Assembly (NCBI GenBank): GCA_018806985.1
Contig: JADANN010000465.1
Span: forward strand, 1,488,001-1,552,000
Length of the DNA stretch: 64,000 bases
Direction: 5' to 3'
DNA from: Angiostrongylus vasorum
Taxonomy: Eukaryota > Nematoda > Chromadorea > Rhabditida > Metastrongylidae
Within the stretch, counting starts at the first letter, position 1. Each line of letters opens with the position of its first letter. The position numbers and the translations under genes are program-made. This document shows, one piece after another, positions 32,400-44,350 of this stretch. The notes below the pieces were generated by a model that was not told the DNA's origin, did not search any database, and saw only the letters and a list, made by a program, of their open reading frames with translations.

Positions 32400-35300
32400 C
32401 AAACTACAATGACCCTCCACCACGGATCTCCCTCATGTGAGGGATCTCGAGCCGGTTAGTCGCGAGGCTACGTGGCGCGTCCCCAGGTGGCGGATAAGGG
32501 GTTAACCGCGGACCAAAAGCGATCTTTGCTTCCCCTGAGACGCAGGTGGATCCAGGGAATGGACTCCCTGTTTCTGCTGCGCCGATTTGGCACATACTTT
32601 CTGTATTTGCTAGGCGTATTCATGCAAGCGTGAATGGGTGCGTTCAAATTAAAGTGAATTGTATTCTACGAGTCAAATCGGCCAAAAGCCTGCTATCAAG
32701 TGACAGGGGAAGTATATGGGGGGGGTTAGGAGTCGCCTTCAACAAATCAGCTCCATGTCCACTCTGGGAAAGCTTGACAAGCTACCCGTGAGTATACCCA
32801 AACCCCACGTTGAGAGCCCAGCAAGCTATATTTGGCAACCAAAAAAGCTAAAAACAGTGAAAAAAACGGGCTTCATTCCCTTCACCCCGAAAAAGCCCCC
32901 CAATTTCGCAGCGTTGGGCAGGACGAGTACGGAAAGTCAGCTAAAATCTCAGGGCCAACGGAAGCTGCCTGGGTTGCAAAGAACTAAGGTGGCGATCCGC
33001 ACCCACAATGCGCGTACAATTGCATCCGAGTCCTCATTCAAGCAAGAAGGATAAACTACGACGTCATCGGATTGGCCGGGACTGTTCCTCGGAAAATGAG
33101 ACAGTACAGGAGTCGCGGCATCGGCGTTCTCGTCAACACGACTTTGTCCATGAACATTCATTCATTCGAACAATAACAACCCCAATCGGACGTTTACGAT
33201 TAAAAAGATGTGGATCAATTCCAGCTTTGACAATCATCGCCGTTAATGCGCCGATACCAAACTATGACGGAGAAGAAGTGGAAGCGTTCTAGATGGACTT
33301 GGAGAAGTTCTACAGAAAAGACACACATTCTTCAAGGTTATCATTGGAAATTTTAACGCCAAGATTGGACCAAGAAGAATGTCTAAAGAACGTCATATTG
33401 GGACCTACGGGTTAGAATAGAACGAACAGGGTGGGAGGCTATCTGAGCTTGTCATGGAGACCAAGACCATCCATGGTAACTCGCAATTCCAGAAGCCCCA
33501 CTCTCAACGCTGGACGTGGTGATCGCCCAATGGAGAGTACCACAACGAACTAGACGACATCATAGCAAATAGAAGGTTTTGCCAAACCGATGTCCCTGTT
33601 GTACCAAAAATTCTACATGGGATCAGACCACCGTCTTCTTCGTGCAAGATTGTATTTCTTGTGGAAAGGAGAAAAAGCAGTTAAATTCAAAAGCCGAACT
33701 TCCATAACCAGAATAAACTGGTACTTATTGAACTCACTTGTCGGCTGTTAGGAAGATGCCGTTATCGATGACACCGGCGAAGAATACGATCATATCATTC
33801 AACATCTTCACGTCAGCGCTATGAGAGCTGAATGTTCGAAAGTCACCGAGAGACGTCTGTTTCCAGAAACACTCGAGCTGATACGCCAGCATGGAATCTC
33901 ACGGGCTGCAGGCAAATGCGAACTAACGTCCGAACTTGCAAAACAATGCAGACAGGCGATAAAAGAAGATCTTAAAGAGAGAAGAGCAGCAGTAATGGTC
34001 GAACCTGCAGAGGCTGGAAAAAGCATTCGCAAAGCCCACCGAAGCTTCGTTGATTATAAGGCCAAGTAGATTGCACTCCGACGCCCAGACGGAACAGTTA
34101 CAGCGTCCAGAAAGGCAATGGCAAAAATTCACGAATACTACTCAGATCTCTTCGATCGCCATGTTTACCTTCCGTCATATGAAATAAAGGAGGATGGATA
34201 TGTTGCACCACAGGTTCTTCCTTCCGAAATCCGACATGCCATTTCGTCAGTGAAAAATCGAGCAGCACCAGGTCCGGACAGAACAAGACCAGGATGCCTA
34301 AAGAACCTTCCGCCAGTCCTCGTTAACACACTGGCTCCGTTCTTCACACGTTACCTATCAGAATGCAAGGTCCCTACTCGGTGGAAGACCAGCAGGACCG
34401 TGTTATTGTTCAAGAAGGGTGACCTACACGATATCGGCAACTATCGCCTAATCTGCTTGCTCTCTGTCGTCCACACACTTTTTACTCGAGTCATCCTAAA
34501 CAGGATTCACAGAACACGGGACCAAGGACAGCCATGTGAGCAAGCATGGTTTCATAACGGATTTAGTACGATGGACCACATCGACACGATAACAAGGCTC
34601 ACTGAAGTATCGTGAGAATACAGAAGACCGCTCTGTCTCACTTCCATCGATGTATGGCCCTTGATTCAATTGAGATAGAAGCAGTCATGGAAGCCCTTGA
34701 TAGTCAAGGCGTCCCTACTCAGTACATAAAGATTCATCGTGAGCTCTACGAGAATTTCACAACCAAGATATCACCATTCCACAACGATATTAACATTGAC
34801 ATCAAAAAGGATTTAGGGAAGGCGATACTATCTCGCCAAAAATTATTTACCGCCACCCTCCAGAACATCATGCGAACATTGGAATGGGATAATGTGGGAG
34901 TGAAAATCGATGGATGGCAGTTACATCACCTTCGCTTTGCTGATAACATCGTCCCTGTAACACCAAATATTGGCCAAGCGGAATGTGTGCTTGCCGACTT
35001 TGATAAAACCTGTGGAAAGATTGGCCTTCGACTAAATCTCACAAAAAACGACGTTCATGAGTAACGGATTGGTTTCGTATGCACCATTCACGCTCAACGG
35101 AACGAATTTCTCCGAATGCTCCAGTTATGTCTATCTAGGTCGGGAAATCAATATGATGAACGACTTAGCTCCAGAGCTGAGCAGAAGGAAACGAGCGGCT
35201 TGGGGAGCTTTCAAGAGTATCGAGGGTGTAGTGAAGAGAACAAAGAACACCCGAGTCCGTGCCCACCTTTTCGACTCAACGGTACTTCCTGCCTTAAGGA

Positions 35301-35795
35301 ATGCGTCAGAAACCTGGTCGCTGCGTAAGCAGGATGAAAGACCACTCAGCGTTATCGAACGCGCAGTCGAAGGGACGATGCTGGGAGCATCCCTTTTCAC
35401 ACAAGTAAGAGATGGGATCCGAGGCTCCGACCTGCGTCTACGATCAAAAATCAAAGATGTCGTTCTGTAAGCGAAACAGTCGAAGATAAGCTGGGTCGGA
35501 CACGCAATGCGTATGAATGACAACCGATGGAAAAGAGCAGTCAGTAACTGGATTCCTTGGAATGTCAAACGCACTGCAGGAATACCATCGACATGATGGT
35601 CAGAGTCCTTCACGAAAAGCCTAGAAAAAAAGATATGATGCTCGACGACTCCCTAGAGCGAGCAGAGACCCACTGGGCTACTCTTGCACGCGACAGGAAA
35701 AAAATGGAAGATTTACTGGCAACCGCTCGAGTAAACCGACGATCAACGGGAGAACGGATAATACAGGTGACACAATGACCCTGGACACGGGTTTG
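32400..35795 (+). pseudogene. RTE-A retrotransposon, near-complete plus copy
   Basis: The longest RTE-A. 5' region 32400-32980. APE-type endonuclease about 32985-33660: VAIRTHNARTIASE, FFKVIIGNFNAKIGPRR (catalytic GDFNA mutated to GNFNA), [15 protein letters not shown] and [15 protein letters not shown]. Linker RISRAAGKCELTSELAKQ with QAIKEDLKERRA (about 33890-33995). RT domain about 34120-35110: SEIRHAISSVKNRAAPGPDR, CLLSVVHTLFTRVILNRI, then HLRFADNIV (FADN, catalytic Asp lost). C-terminal region FNGTNF-like block, YVYLGREINMMNDLAPELSR, then HWATLARDRKK (about 35669). The 3' end is near 35795 after 'caggtgacacaatgaccctgg'. It is broken by frameshifts and stops, including one that loses RQGDTISP. 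It shares lesions and very high identity with the minus copy. Confidence 0.85.
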
Positions 35796-35899
35796 ATGTA
35801 ATCGGTGATAAAAAATCCCACTGAAGTTCTGCTTTATTGATTAGTTGTTCCTCATGAAAGGCAGAGTGGTGGGCTTCGATATTCAGCAAGTGGTTCATT

Positions 35900-36190
35900 T
35901 TCCAAACAAGATCTCTTAAGGTGAGAAGGAGCCAAATCCGGTAGCGCCGCTAAGAGCAAGCCTGTACGAAGAATCACCACCGTCCTGGTGTCAAACTAGT
36001 CGCATGCTTGCAAATCTGCGTCTGATCTACAACGGCGGCGATTGTCTAGGGTGGTGGCGGTCCGTGGAAGGCATCTGCTAAGCTGACCTCGAAACTCCAA
36101 AAAACCCACGAAGGCTAAACCGGCAAATCTCTGAAGAGTGGAAACTATGCTGGGGCTAGCACAACCAGTAAAGAGGGGGCCATCCAAGTA
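35900..36190 (+). mobile_element. Mini-RTE-B, plus copy
   Basis: Reverse-complement relative of the 2.4 and 8.7 kb copies: 'tcaccaccgtcctggtgtcaaac', 'ctgatc' and 'tatgctggggctagcacaacca', ending 'ccatccaagta' (start of the RTE-B tail). No coding body between the ends. Confidence 0.55.
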
Positions 36191-36244
36191 TCTATGGAAG
36201 AAGTCACGATATCATGGATCTTATTGTTTCCTGGAGGTGTTTCT

Positions 36245-37080
36245 CTCCCAACGCTTTCTGTCGCTACTCGAAGACCGGAGAATAGAAACCCGGTCGGTTT
36301 TCCACTAGTACCTATTTCATGGTCCTAGATGTGGATTGTGGAGCGGAAAAGATTGCTGTAGAACCTTCCTGTTATTGATTCCACATCATAGCAAGGTATA
36401 GTGGTAGCCCCTTCTTCGTTTTTCATCGTGAATAGTGGAACATCATAGCCGCAATGATTTCGATCGCAGTTCTTTAGACTAGATCGTTTTGACTTTGTTG
36501 GAATAAATTTCTGCCCATTCCGATCCAAATCCTGCTGCAAAGATCTCCTACAGCTGGAGTAGTCGTGGTGGGTGTGTTGCTGCAGAAACACACCTCAGTT
36601 TGCTTCTGTTTTCATACAACTCCTTATTGGTGATGGAGAGTGCGGGTGCTTGCTTTGGCCTTTTCAATGAAGTGCTGTGCAACCCGACGTTTGCTCACCC
36701 TTCACCAGTTATCTTACCTCCCGATGTCGTAGATGTCAGTGTGCGGGATAGTGAGGCTGGGCTTTGCTGGTTTAGTCAACGTGGTTTTTTGCAGTCCCGA
36801 CATCAGCCTAGCTGAAACGTTCTTAAGGTCGTTACCACCCCAGGCATGCTTCGGAGCTTGTGGATCATTGGGAGGTTTGCCACTATATGATCAGTTTGAT
36901 ACCAGAAAGGTGGTGATACCTGTCATTGGTTTACTCTTCGCTATGCTAGTGCATGGAAGCGTCAGGCACTTTCTCGGCTTGGGAAGGCCTGCTAGAGCAA
37001 TGAACTTTCCGCTGTACATCGCAGTCCGCCAACCACGATCACCTCTCATCCGAGATGGGATGGGAGTAAAATTTTAATGG
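36245..37080 (-). mobile_element. RTE-B fragment with internal deletion
   Basis: The minus strand begins at 37080 with the RTE-B 5' region ('cagtccgccaaccacgatca', 'ggtttactcttc' on the plus side) and from 36591 continues with the linker before the RT: RRSLQQDLDRNGQKF, SSLKNCDRNHCGYD and ESITGRFYSNLFRSTIH. The last block matches FYPNLFRQSPP at the start of the 18.9 kb copy. The endonuclease domain has been deleted between 5' region and linker. Confidence 0.6.
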
Positions 37081-37165
37081 ACACTTAAGATATTATAGTA
37101 TTTGGTTTTTAGTCTAAACAAATGCACTTGACGCATCTATTTGAACATCTATATTAATATGCTTT

Positions 37166-37336
37166 ATGGTAAGAATGCACTTGAAAACTGGAATGAGTGG
37201 AAAAGTATTAGAGAAAATTTTTTTCGACTGTAATCCTGTTCCTATCCACGATCCTTCAAACTCTATCGATTTTACGCGTTTGGAACAGCAGCAGATGGCA
37301 CATTATCTAGCACAAACGGCAATCACACAATTTTAG
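37166..37336 (+). CDS. Small ORF upstream of the PLE, unknown
   Basis: A 56-codon ORF beginning MVRMHLKTGMSGKVLEKIFF and ending QQQMAHYLAQTAITQF before TAG. The composition is protein-like and codons are not simply AT-driven. It could be a host exon (the ATG overlaps a GTAAGA that is itself a good donor site, which argues against this start) or a remnant of the 5' ORF of the PLE that begins about 100 bases on. No family recognised. Confidence 0.25.
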   Translation: MVRMHLKTGMSGKVLEKIFFDCNPVPIHDPSNSIDFTRLEQQQMAHYLAQTAITQF

Positions 37337-37429
37337 AAGAGCGATAGGTTTTTCTTGGTTTATTTTAAACACCCTTCCCACTTTTTTTCAACTTTATATT
37401 CTTTCTTTTATGCTGCTTGTAATCCAGAT

Positions 37430-38890
37430 TTCTCTCTCATTATAGCAGCAGATTGTCCATCAATGGCAAACTGAGCTGCTCGTAGAACATGAAAGGAAAA
37501 TAAACATGTATGGGTTGTCGATTCAGCAACTAATAACTCTCTTAAAACTGTGTCTTCGTTGTTCAATCTTTATGTGGTCGGAAAGATATTTCGTACAAAT
37601 TGGAGGGTTGGCCAATGGACATCGATTAGTACCAAGCCTTTCCATCGTGTTCATGTCTAAGGTGGAAGCTCCAGTCCTCGATGGCCGACCCTTACTCTAC
37701 TGTCTATGCATAGACGACTGCCTTATCGTCTGTTCCACACAATAACAGTTGGATGAGTGATTCGAATTGGAAATAGACAGTCAGAGTATATTAATTTCAC
37801 GTGTGCGGAACGAACCGACAACTGGATTCCATTCTTAAACATCCAAATAAAGCTTTCAGAAAGTGGCTATATAACAAAGTGGCATCGTAAGCTAAGCAGT
37901 AACAATATAACAGGGCACTAGCTCTCCTCTCACCTTCACACATAAAAAAAAGCACTCATCAAAAACATGTACCGAACGGCTAAAAAATGTGTGCGCAAGA
38001 GAAGGGGAAGGGAAAGAATCGCCGAACATGGTACGAAAAATGGCCATTTCCAATGGCGACGATGCAGAAGCCATACGAATTAGACAAAAGCGTTGGGTTG
38101 TTCCCCCAAAATAACGTTTCGAAAGCTACCCTTCATATGAAACGAAATAAATTATACCATTAAGAGATGCCTAAGAAAAAAGTGGTCTTGAAAATTATGT
38201 GGCGGTTATTGACCTCTCACTCAGTACCTCACGCCGTCAGTTACTCCATAGTCGCCTTTATGATCGTTTGTGCAGCTCAGAAAACAGTATGATCAGTCCT
38301 AACGGGAGAAACGGGAATGGAATGAGTTTAGGTCAATATACTTGATATCATGTTAGTCATGCGGTGAAGAATACATTGGGGAAACGGGTAGACCGCTTCA
38401 TGCCCACATAAAAGAACACGTAGATGGAAAGCTCAAAACTCCTCAAAGCATTCCTCTTGGTACGCATAAGGCACAAAAAGTACAATGGCGATGATTTTGA
38501 AGTGAATGTCCGAATCCTAGCGGAATCGAAAACGTCAAGGCGCAAGACTTTTGAGGCGTTTTGGATAAATTTCAAAAATCCAAAGATGAATCGGAAAGAC
38601 GAATGCCTCACTATCACACGTGACCTGGCGCCTTATTTCAAAATTATTTTTTGACCTGGGTTGGTCTCGCTCGCCATCCCACGTGAACAACATGCAGGCA
38701 GTCCCACTCGTAACAGTATGTTTGATATTCATTAATACTGTAGATATTTCACCGAATTACAAGGCTATTATTACATGAAAAGTCTCCGGGATCTGAGGAA
38801 GGCAAAATCGACAAGCGTCAGCCATCGAACAACAGCAGCAGCTACAACTACTGCAACAATAGCAACAACTTTTACCATCAACCCAACAAA
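37430..38890 (+). pseudogene. Penelope-like element: reverse transcriptase and GIY-YIG endonuclease
   Basis: The best PLE in the window. RT part 37506-37745: SERYFVQIGGLANGHRLVPS (PLEs have Q.GLAMG...sP here), IVFMSKVEAPVLDGRPLLYC and the catalytic box as CIDDCLIVCS, with both Asp present. After stops comes a linker (RTAKKCVRKRRGRERIAEHG at about 37980; RRQLLHSRLYDRLCSSEN at about 38230). The GIY-YIG nuclease starts at 38360: CGEEYIGETGRPLHAHIKEH, then GDDFEVNVRILAE and KTFEAFWINFKNPKMNRKDE. This nuclease makes the target nick in PLEs. The 3' end carries 'gggatctgaggaaggc', a damaged terminal motif, and a CAGCAG/CAA-rich tail at 38830-38865. Several stops and frameshifts; GLAMG is GLANG. Confidence 0.8.
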
Positions 38891-38924
38891 ACGGTTCGCA
38901 TGAATATGCAAGTAGATAACACCA

Positions 38925-39990
38925 TGTCCTTCTTCTAAGGCTTTCCTGAAGAACTCAGGCGATCGGGTCGGTGGCCGCTCTGCTGCATGAAATTTTGCGC
39001 GACACGAAGGAGGCGACATTTCGATCCTGTGAGGAATTTTGGGACAGTTTTGAAATCGGTTAGGAAAAACCTTCGATTTACTTTAATGTGGTCTATTTCG
39101 TTTTGGTACCTTGCATTTTGAGATCCCACGGGTGGGACTTCTGGTATTGCTAGCTATCATTAATGACTTGGCCGTCATGATAAACTCATGCAGCCGCTCA
39201 TCCTGCTCGTTCCACTCTAATCCGTGGGTTCTAGTGTGAACTTCCTCTCGGTCCAACCTAAGCGTTAAAATCTGCAATGATGACATTGAGGAATGTATGG
39301 TCTTCTCTGTAGCACTCCTCCAAGTCCACATAATACGCTTCGACCTCGTCTTTACCATTGCTTGATGTCGGTGAATAGACGACGGACACTGCCTTAACCA
39401 GCTTTGATCCACATCGACTCAATCGCAGACGTCCAATTCGGATTGTTTGTTGTTCGAATGAATCGATGTTCATGGACAAACTAGTGCTGACGAGGTCGCC
39501 GACGCAGCCGGCTCCTCTGCTGTCGCATGTTCCGAACTACAATCCTCCATTGTCACAGACCGCATTGATTGGATGGCGCCTCCTCGTCTAATCCAGTCGG
39601 ATGACGTCGTATCTCACCCTTTTTGACTGCTTGATGAAGGTCTCCATTGACGACTTAGATGCAAGTCAACCTACATTGTAGGTATTACATGTCACCTGAT
39701 CCCTTTGCGATTCAGACTTAGGTAGCTTGAAGTAGCCCTGTGATTTCAGCAACTCTTCGTACCCGTCCTACTAAACGCTGCCGTATCGTGGGCTTTTTCG
39801 GGTTCAAAGGAATGAGGACCGCTTGTTTCACTGCGTTTAACGTTTGATACCCATTTATAGCTTGCTGAACTCTGAACGTGGGGGGTATACGGTATACGGT
39901 ATACCCACTGGTAGCTCTCCAGTCTCTTACAGAGCATATGGAGAAGCTTATTTCTTGCAAGCAACTCCTGTTCGCCTCCCATATACTTCT
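38925..39990 (-). pseudogene. RTE-A with internal deletion joining endonuclease to C-terminus
   Basis: Minus strand: 5' region 39990-39720; endonuclease blocks [20 protein letters not shown] and [18 protein letters not shown] then IIADFNA (about 39479-39258); [21 protein letters not shown] (about 39095). At about 38990 the sequence jumps to ERPPTRSPEFFRKALEE, the element's extreme C-terminus. The whole RT is missing. The endonuclease DFNA keeps its Asp, unlike the 33 kb copy. Confidence 0.7.
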
Positions 39991-40129
39991 CTATCGTTTG
40001 ATTGCAGGCCTTCCTTTAGCCAAAATGACTCGCAGAGTACAGTCCACATAAGAAAGAACACACCTATGAATGTGTGCGTGGCTATGTCTGCGTAAACACA
40101 AAAGGTATGTAATCCTTCTTTGATAAGCT

Positions 40130-40545
40130 TATACGAGGTTGATAACACTCTTTTTTCGGCTAACGTTTCGACGGTATCGTCTTCCTTTCTGCTTCTGTTT
40201 GGCAAACACGAGGTGTTATTTTATTTCTTTATTTACGTACAAGCTGACGTTTTGTGGAGACCACGTGAAATATTTAAGACTCATAGAAAGCGGTGAGTGT
40301 GCAAAGGCTCTGTGTTCAATGTGACTGAAATTTTGGTTCAACAATTTCTCTGTTTGGTTATGGAGGCGTTTGACCGTGTAGATCGCAGTCAACTTGACCT
40401 TTCCAGACTCTGAGGAAGGCGAAATACGCCGAAACGTCAGCTTGTACGTAAATAAAGAAATAAAATAACACCTCGTCTTTGCTAAACAGAAGCAGAAAGA
40501 ATTATTCAATCAATGCCGAGGTTAATAGAAAGTCGGACGTGGGCG
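40130..40545 (+). mobile_element. PLE 3' ends, back to back
   Basis: 40130-40200 is a minus-facing outer end ('acgaggttgataacactc', 'gctaacgtttcgacggtatc'). 40205-40545 is a plus-facing end: 'gtgaaatatttaagactcat', 'ttggttatggaggcgtttg', the terminal motif 40410-40440 (CTGAGGA, A, GGCG, AAATA, CGCC, GAAAC, GTC), 'aaataacacctcg' and 'gccgaggttaatagaaagtcgg'. The three short ORFs across it are not genes. Confidence 0.65.
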
Positions 40546-40960
40546 GTATCGTCCTCATCACAGCGGATGATCCGAGACGATGGCCTACAGTTGTTCGTGT
40601 TCTCGAGGTGGCGTCTTTGTCGCACATCGAGCAGGGTCTTCCTCAGTGGAGCATCTCTCTCAAATGATCCGTACTCGGTGATGCTCTTTTTATAAAGAAT
40701 GCTGGTTGTTGATAAGAATTATTGTTCGGTAATCACAATTTTTTTTCGGAAAATCTACCCCTGCAGAAGTCGGTATCATTATCAGCTAGTATAAAGCGTA
40801 ACGATATTCACTTTGGACTAAGGGCTATGCAGCTGTGGACCATCTACTTGGATCATCGGCTCTGATGAAGACGATACGGTCAAAACGTTGGCCGAAGATA
40901 AAGAATGTGATCAATTTCATGCAAGCTTATCAAAGAAGGAATGCATATTGATCAGTCACA
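40546..40960. mobile_element. PLE-end derivative related to the 27.3 kb TIR element
   Basis: 'gcggatgatccgagacgatgg', 'cagttgttcgtgttctcgag', 'gagcatctctc' match the 27.36-27.48 kb interior. At 40858-40893 a plus-strand motif has GGCT, an intact CTGATGA core, GACG, then AAAAC, GTT and GGCC. The stem-II partner and GAAA are mutated. Confidence 0.55.
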
Positions 40961-41444
40961 CAGAGGTTCAAGGAAAGTTGGTTGTAAATTACAAAAGGTC
41001 CACGGCAATCGTGCTATCTCGTAGTCGTCCATGGTGTCGGTCTGCTTCTGACATGGTAACGTCAGCGAGGTCGATTCCGAATTCCTAAAATCATTTCATC
41101 CACATTCAAATGACTGACGTTAGCTATGAACGCGTCCGGTTCTTGCTTGGATGGTCTTCCAAGAGGACGCCTACATTCTCATAGAGTCCACTTCACTGTT
41201 CTTTTCATTTTTTATGTTATCTGTTCATCTTGTTATATGATTGGTTCATCTTTGTTTTGCTATATGTGCATTCTCCTGCTTCTCGAAAATGATTTAGATT
41301 TTCAAGATCTAAGCCCCCACATTTCGGCAAGACGTCGTCAGTGCCGGCTGAATTACAGAGGATATTTTTCAAGCGCTCTGTGGATGGCGAGCAAATTTCT
41401 CGATTTGGTTGAAGTATGACTCAATATAGCCTGCAAAAGTAGTA
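40961..41444. other. Spacer, nothing recognised
   Basis: The plus ORF 41126-41419 is unsupported. No repeat match seen. Confidence 0.35.
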
Positions 41445-41870
41445 TACATACCATTCATACTCAATTCGGCAAGTCCTCGCTATAATCCTCTTATGTTCTT
41501 TACTAGTTAAGTCTTCTGGTTATCGAAATGTTACCGTTTCTCTCAGAAAACCAACAACAACAACTCTACAATGAATTGAAACTGGTGGTTTGTGAATGTG
41601 TGAACCAGTAATGAGTCTGTCTGTCTGTCTTACACCGTGCACAATGAACAAGTCCGTTTTTTGCTGTGTGGCGATGAGGCAAGGCAGTCGGTAGAAGGCG
41701 ATCAAACTTGTGGGTATGGGACGCCATTGAACCGAGCCTGCCGTGCGCACCTACTCTACGGACACTGTTTTTTGCTCCACATCAATGACGCAACGATAGC
41801 TTCTTTTCATTTTGTCTATTTCAAGTTCGTCAGAGACCCTTTCTAAGATGATGAAGGTCTGATAAAGCGG
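41445..41870 (+). repeat. Unclassified repeat, copy lacking the SINE (empty site)
   Basis: Paralogue of 60605-61270: 'ccattcatac', 'gaaatgttaccgtttctctcagaaaac', 'cgagcctgccgtgcgcacctactct', 'ttcttttcattttgtctatttc'. At 41541-41552, where the other copy carries a SINE1, this copy reads straight through 'tctcagaaaacc'. No protein is recognised in either copy. Confidence 0.6.
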
Positions 41871-43824
41871 TTTCTTGCACTTCTACGATATTCAACAATC
41901 CTTGCTATTGCGCGTATTGAGTCCATCGAGTTAAAAGATTTAAGAGACACTGCTTTTCTCACGTGGCCAGTTAGGCGGCGTATGTTCTACAGTTCAACAA
42001 ATTTGTGGATTCTTTGAGGCAAACGATCGACAACAGGCGGATTCGAAAACAATAGCCCATATCGTCTAAATTTCTGCTTTCTAGTACTGATAAGCAGAAA
42101 CAGGTACTTGTGTTCAAAATTCACTTCCAAAAGCCATTTTGAGACTAAGCTAACGCCGTCATTCGTCAAAGTACATATTCGCTTTTTCAAACGAGAGTGA
42201 ATAGTGGTTCTTTCGAAAGTGTTTCCACTTCTACACATTCCAACAGTGAATCCATGCTATTGTGGAAGGAGGAAGGAAGCCACTTGATGGTTAACTACAT
42301 TTCTAATCAAATCCAACTGCAGATTTACACACCACATAAGAAAAACGATGACAAAACAGGTATACCTAAGCAGTCATCCTAGCTCAGTTACAATATTCCA
42401 CTATCTTTTGGTACCAGAACTGCGTAAACGAGAAGAACAGAAAGCCTTTACCTATTTTTTCTTCCCCACTCAAAGAATGGTAATATTGACCACTAAGGGT
42501 GTCGTTTTCTCTTTCAGTGTTCACAAGGTTGTTATACAGCACACGTTTACTTTCGCACAAAAACACAACTGCAGCTGACGTTTCGGCTGTACTGCCTGCT
42601 TTAACGTCGGGAAGAATATGTTGATACCTAGTTTACTAGGCCAAACGTTTCATCAAAAACAAACAGAAAGACGAGATTCTGAACCGTAATCACAGGATCA
42701 AAAGCTTCTCGAGAAATCCACGGTTTTCTTTTGCGCGCCTTCCACTGCAGAGGAACAACCACGTCGGGTCTTATTTGTTTGATGAGTGCAACACTCCACA
42801 TCAAAAATCGATTCTGGGATAAGGGGCTAAATCAGTATTCGATCACTATTTCAATTGTTCAGTATTAACCCCGTGTTAGCCTACGAAATAAAAAAATACA
42901 TGTGCATATTTGTACTCATACATATAGCAATAATGGAAATAACTGGCATACAGCTTGGTGGTTTCCATCGCTTGTAGTCACGAACAGTTTTTCTTAGTTG
43001 TAGCTTTCAACCACTTATGGTCTTGAAGAGGTAGTACACGAGGACTTCTAGAATATTTTTCAGTAACTCATATATCAGGGATAAGGAAGCCTATAGCAAA
43101 TTTCACCAACTCATAAAACTATTGACTGTTCCATCCGCTGTTGTCGCCTCGATGATTGATGGTTCTCATACAGTGTCAACAGATACATTTTTTATTAATA
43201 TTTTATTCTACATGCGCCTTCGTCACATATACTACGAAGAAAGCGACAGCGTAAAGATCCTTCTATAAATATGCTAAAGTTCCAACTCTTTAAGCACACT
43301 GACAAGCCAAAAATAGTCGAGAGCAATCGAAGAACTAGTGTCGCACGATTTCTGAAGCACTATACTTGACAAACAGCCCGTTGTCATTTAAAAATTCAAT
43401 CGCTATGATAGACCGTTGATGTTTGGAAACTGTAAAGTGCAAAAGTACAAGGTTAACATTGCAAAGTCTTCACACAACTTACTGAACTTCACTACATGCT
43501 CACAGCGACAGTATGCTTGGATAGTCGGCGAGTTTTTTTTCACTACACGCGAAATGGGTATGCTGTAAAATTATGGAACGATGTATAGAGGAACACACAG
43601 AACATATGGGATACGAGAAAACCGAATTATAGGACGAAAATTATAACAAAAAAAGCGCGGCTTGTTACTTAAGGTGCACTGTGGCGGTCTAACCTCTCCA
43701 GGTGTCACAGTGAGTGCGGCGAAACATTAGTTGTCGTCGTGCTAGTGTTAAGACGATTTTTTTGATGAATTTGGAAAACCACATTTTTTAATCGGCTTTT
43801 AAATAATGTTGTCATCATGCCAAC
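41871..43824. other. Long spacer with one PLE-end scrap
   Basis: At 42519-42600 'cacaaggttgttatacagca' and 'gctgacgtttcggctgtac' are a minus-facing PLE end. Overlapping short ORFs at 42000-42580 have no support. 42600-43820 is AT-rich with no ORF of note. Confidence 0.4.
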
Positions 43825-44350
43825 TTTTTTATTTACTGCCTAACGTCAGGATGTTATATGAAGTGCAACCACAATAATGCTGAGGTATTTGCAGAATTAC
43901 GGTCCGCAGGAATCTGAGGTGGGGATCGAACCTGCTATTACCTTTTCTGGGGTGTACCATGTTTATCACCACCCCATAAGGGTCTTTCGTTTCCCCTTTC
44001 TCCGGACTTTTGCAAACATCTCAGCATCATTGTGCTTACCTTTCACTTAATATTCTGCAGTGAAAAAATTGCAATAGGCAGTAAATAAGATTTTAGCGCA
44101 GTGATATTGATTACAACCTCAGCGTAACTGGGTTCAATACCTATTTTTGCTCACCAAGATCAATCCCACTGACTGGTGATTGCTGACGGCCTGATCGATA
44201 GAACTAGCTGAGACAAAGGTGAAACTTAGTATCCAGATGGTGTGGTGGTGAACACGTTAGCCCCCGGAAAGTGTAATAGCGCGTTGGTTCATCATCGCAG
44301 ACTCCTACAGTACGGAGTTTTGCAAATATCTCAGTAACATTGTGGTTTGA
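43825..44350. repeat. PTR element, foldback
   Basis: Left half from 'atttactgcctaacgtc' and 'gatgttatatgaagtgcaac' to 'gtggggatcgaacctgctat' (B-box-like on the minus strand). Centre 'tgcaataggcagtaaataag'. Right half ends 'ggagttttgcaaatatctcag' and 'attgtggttt'. Confidence 0.7.
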
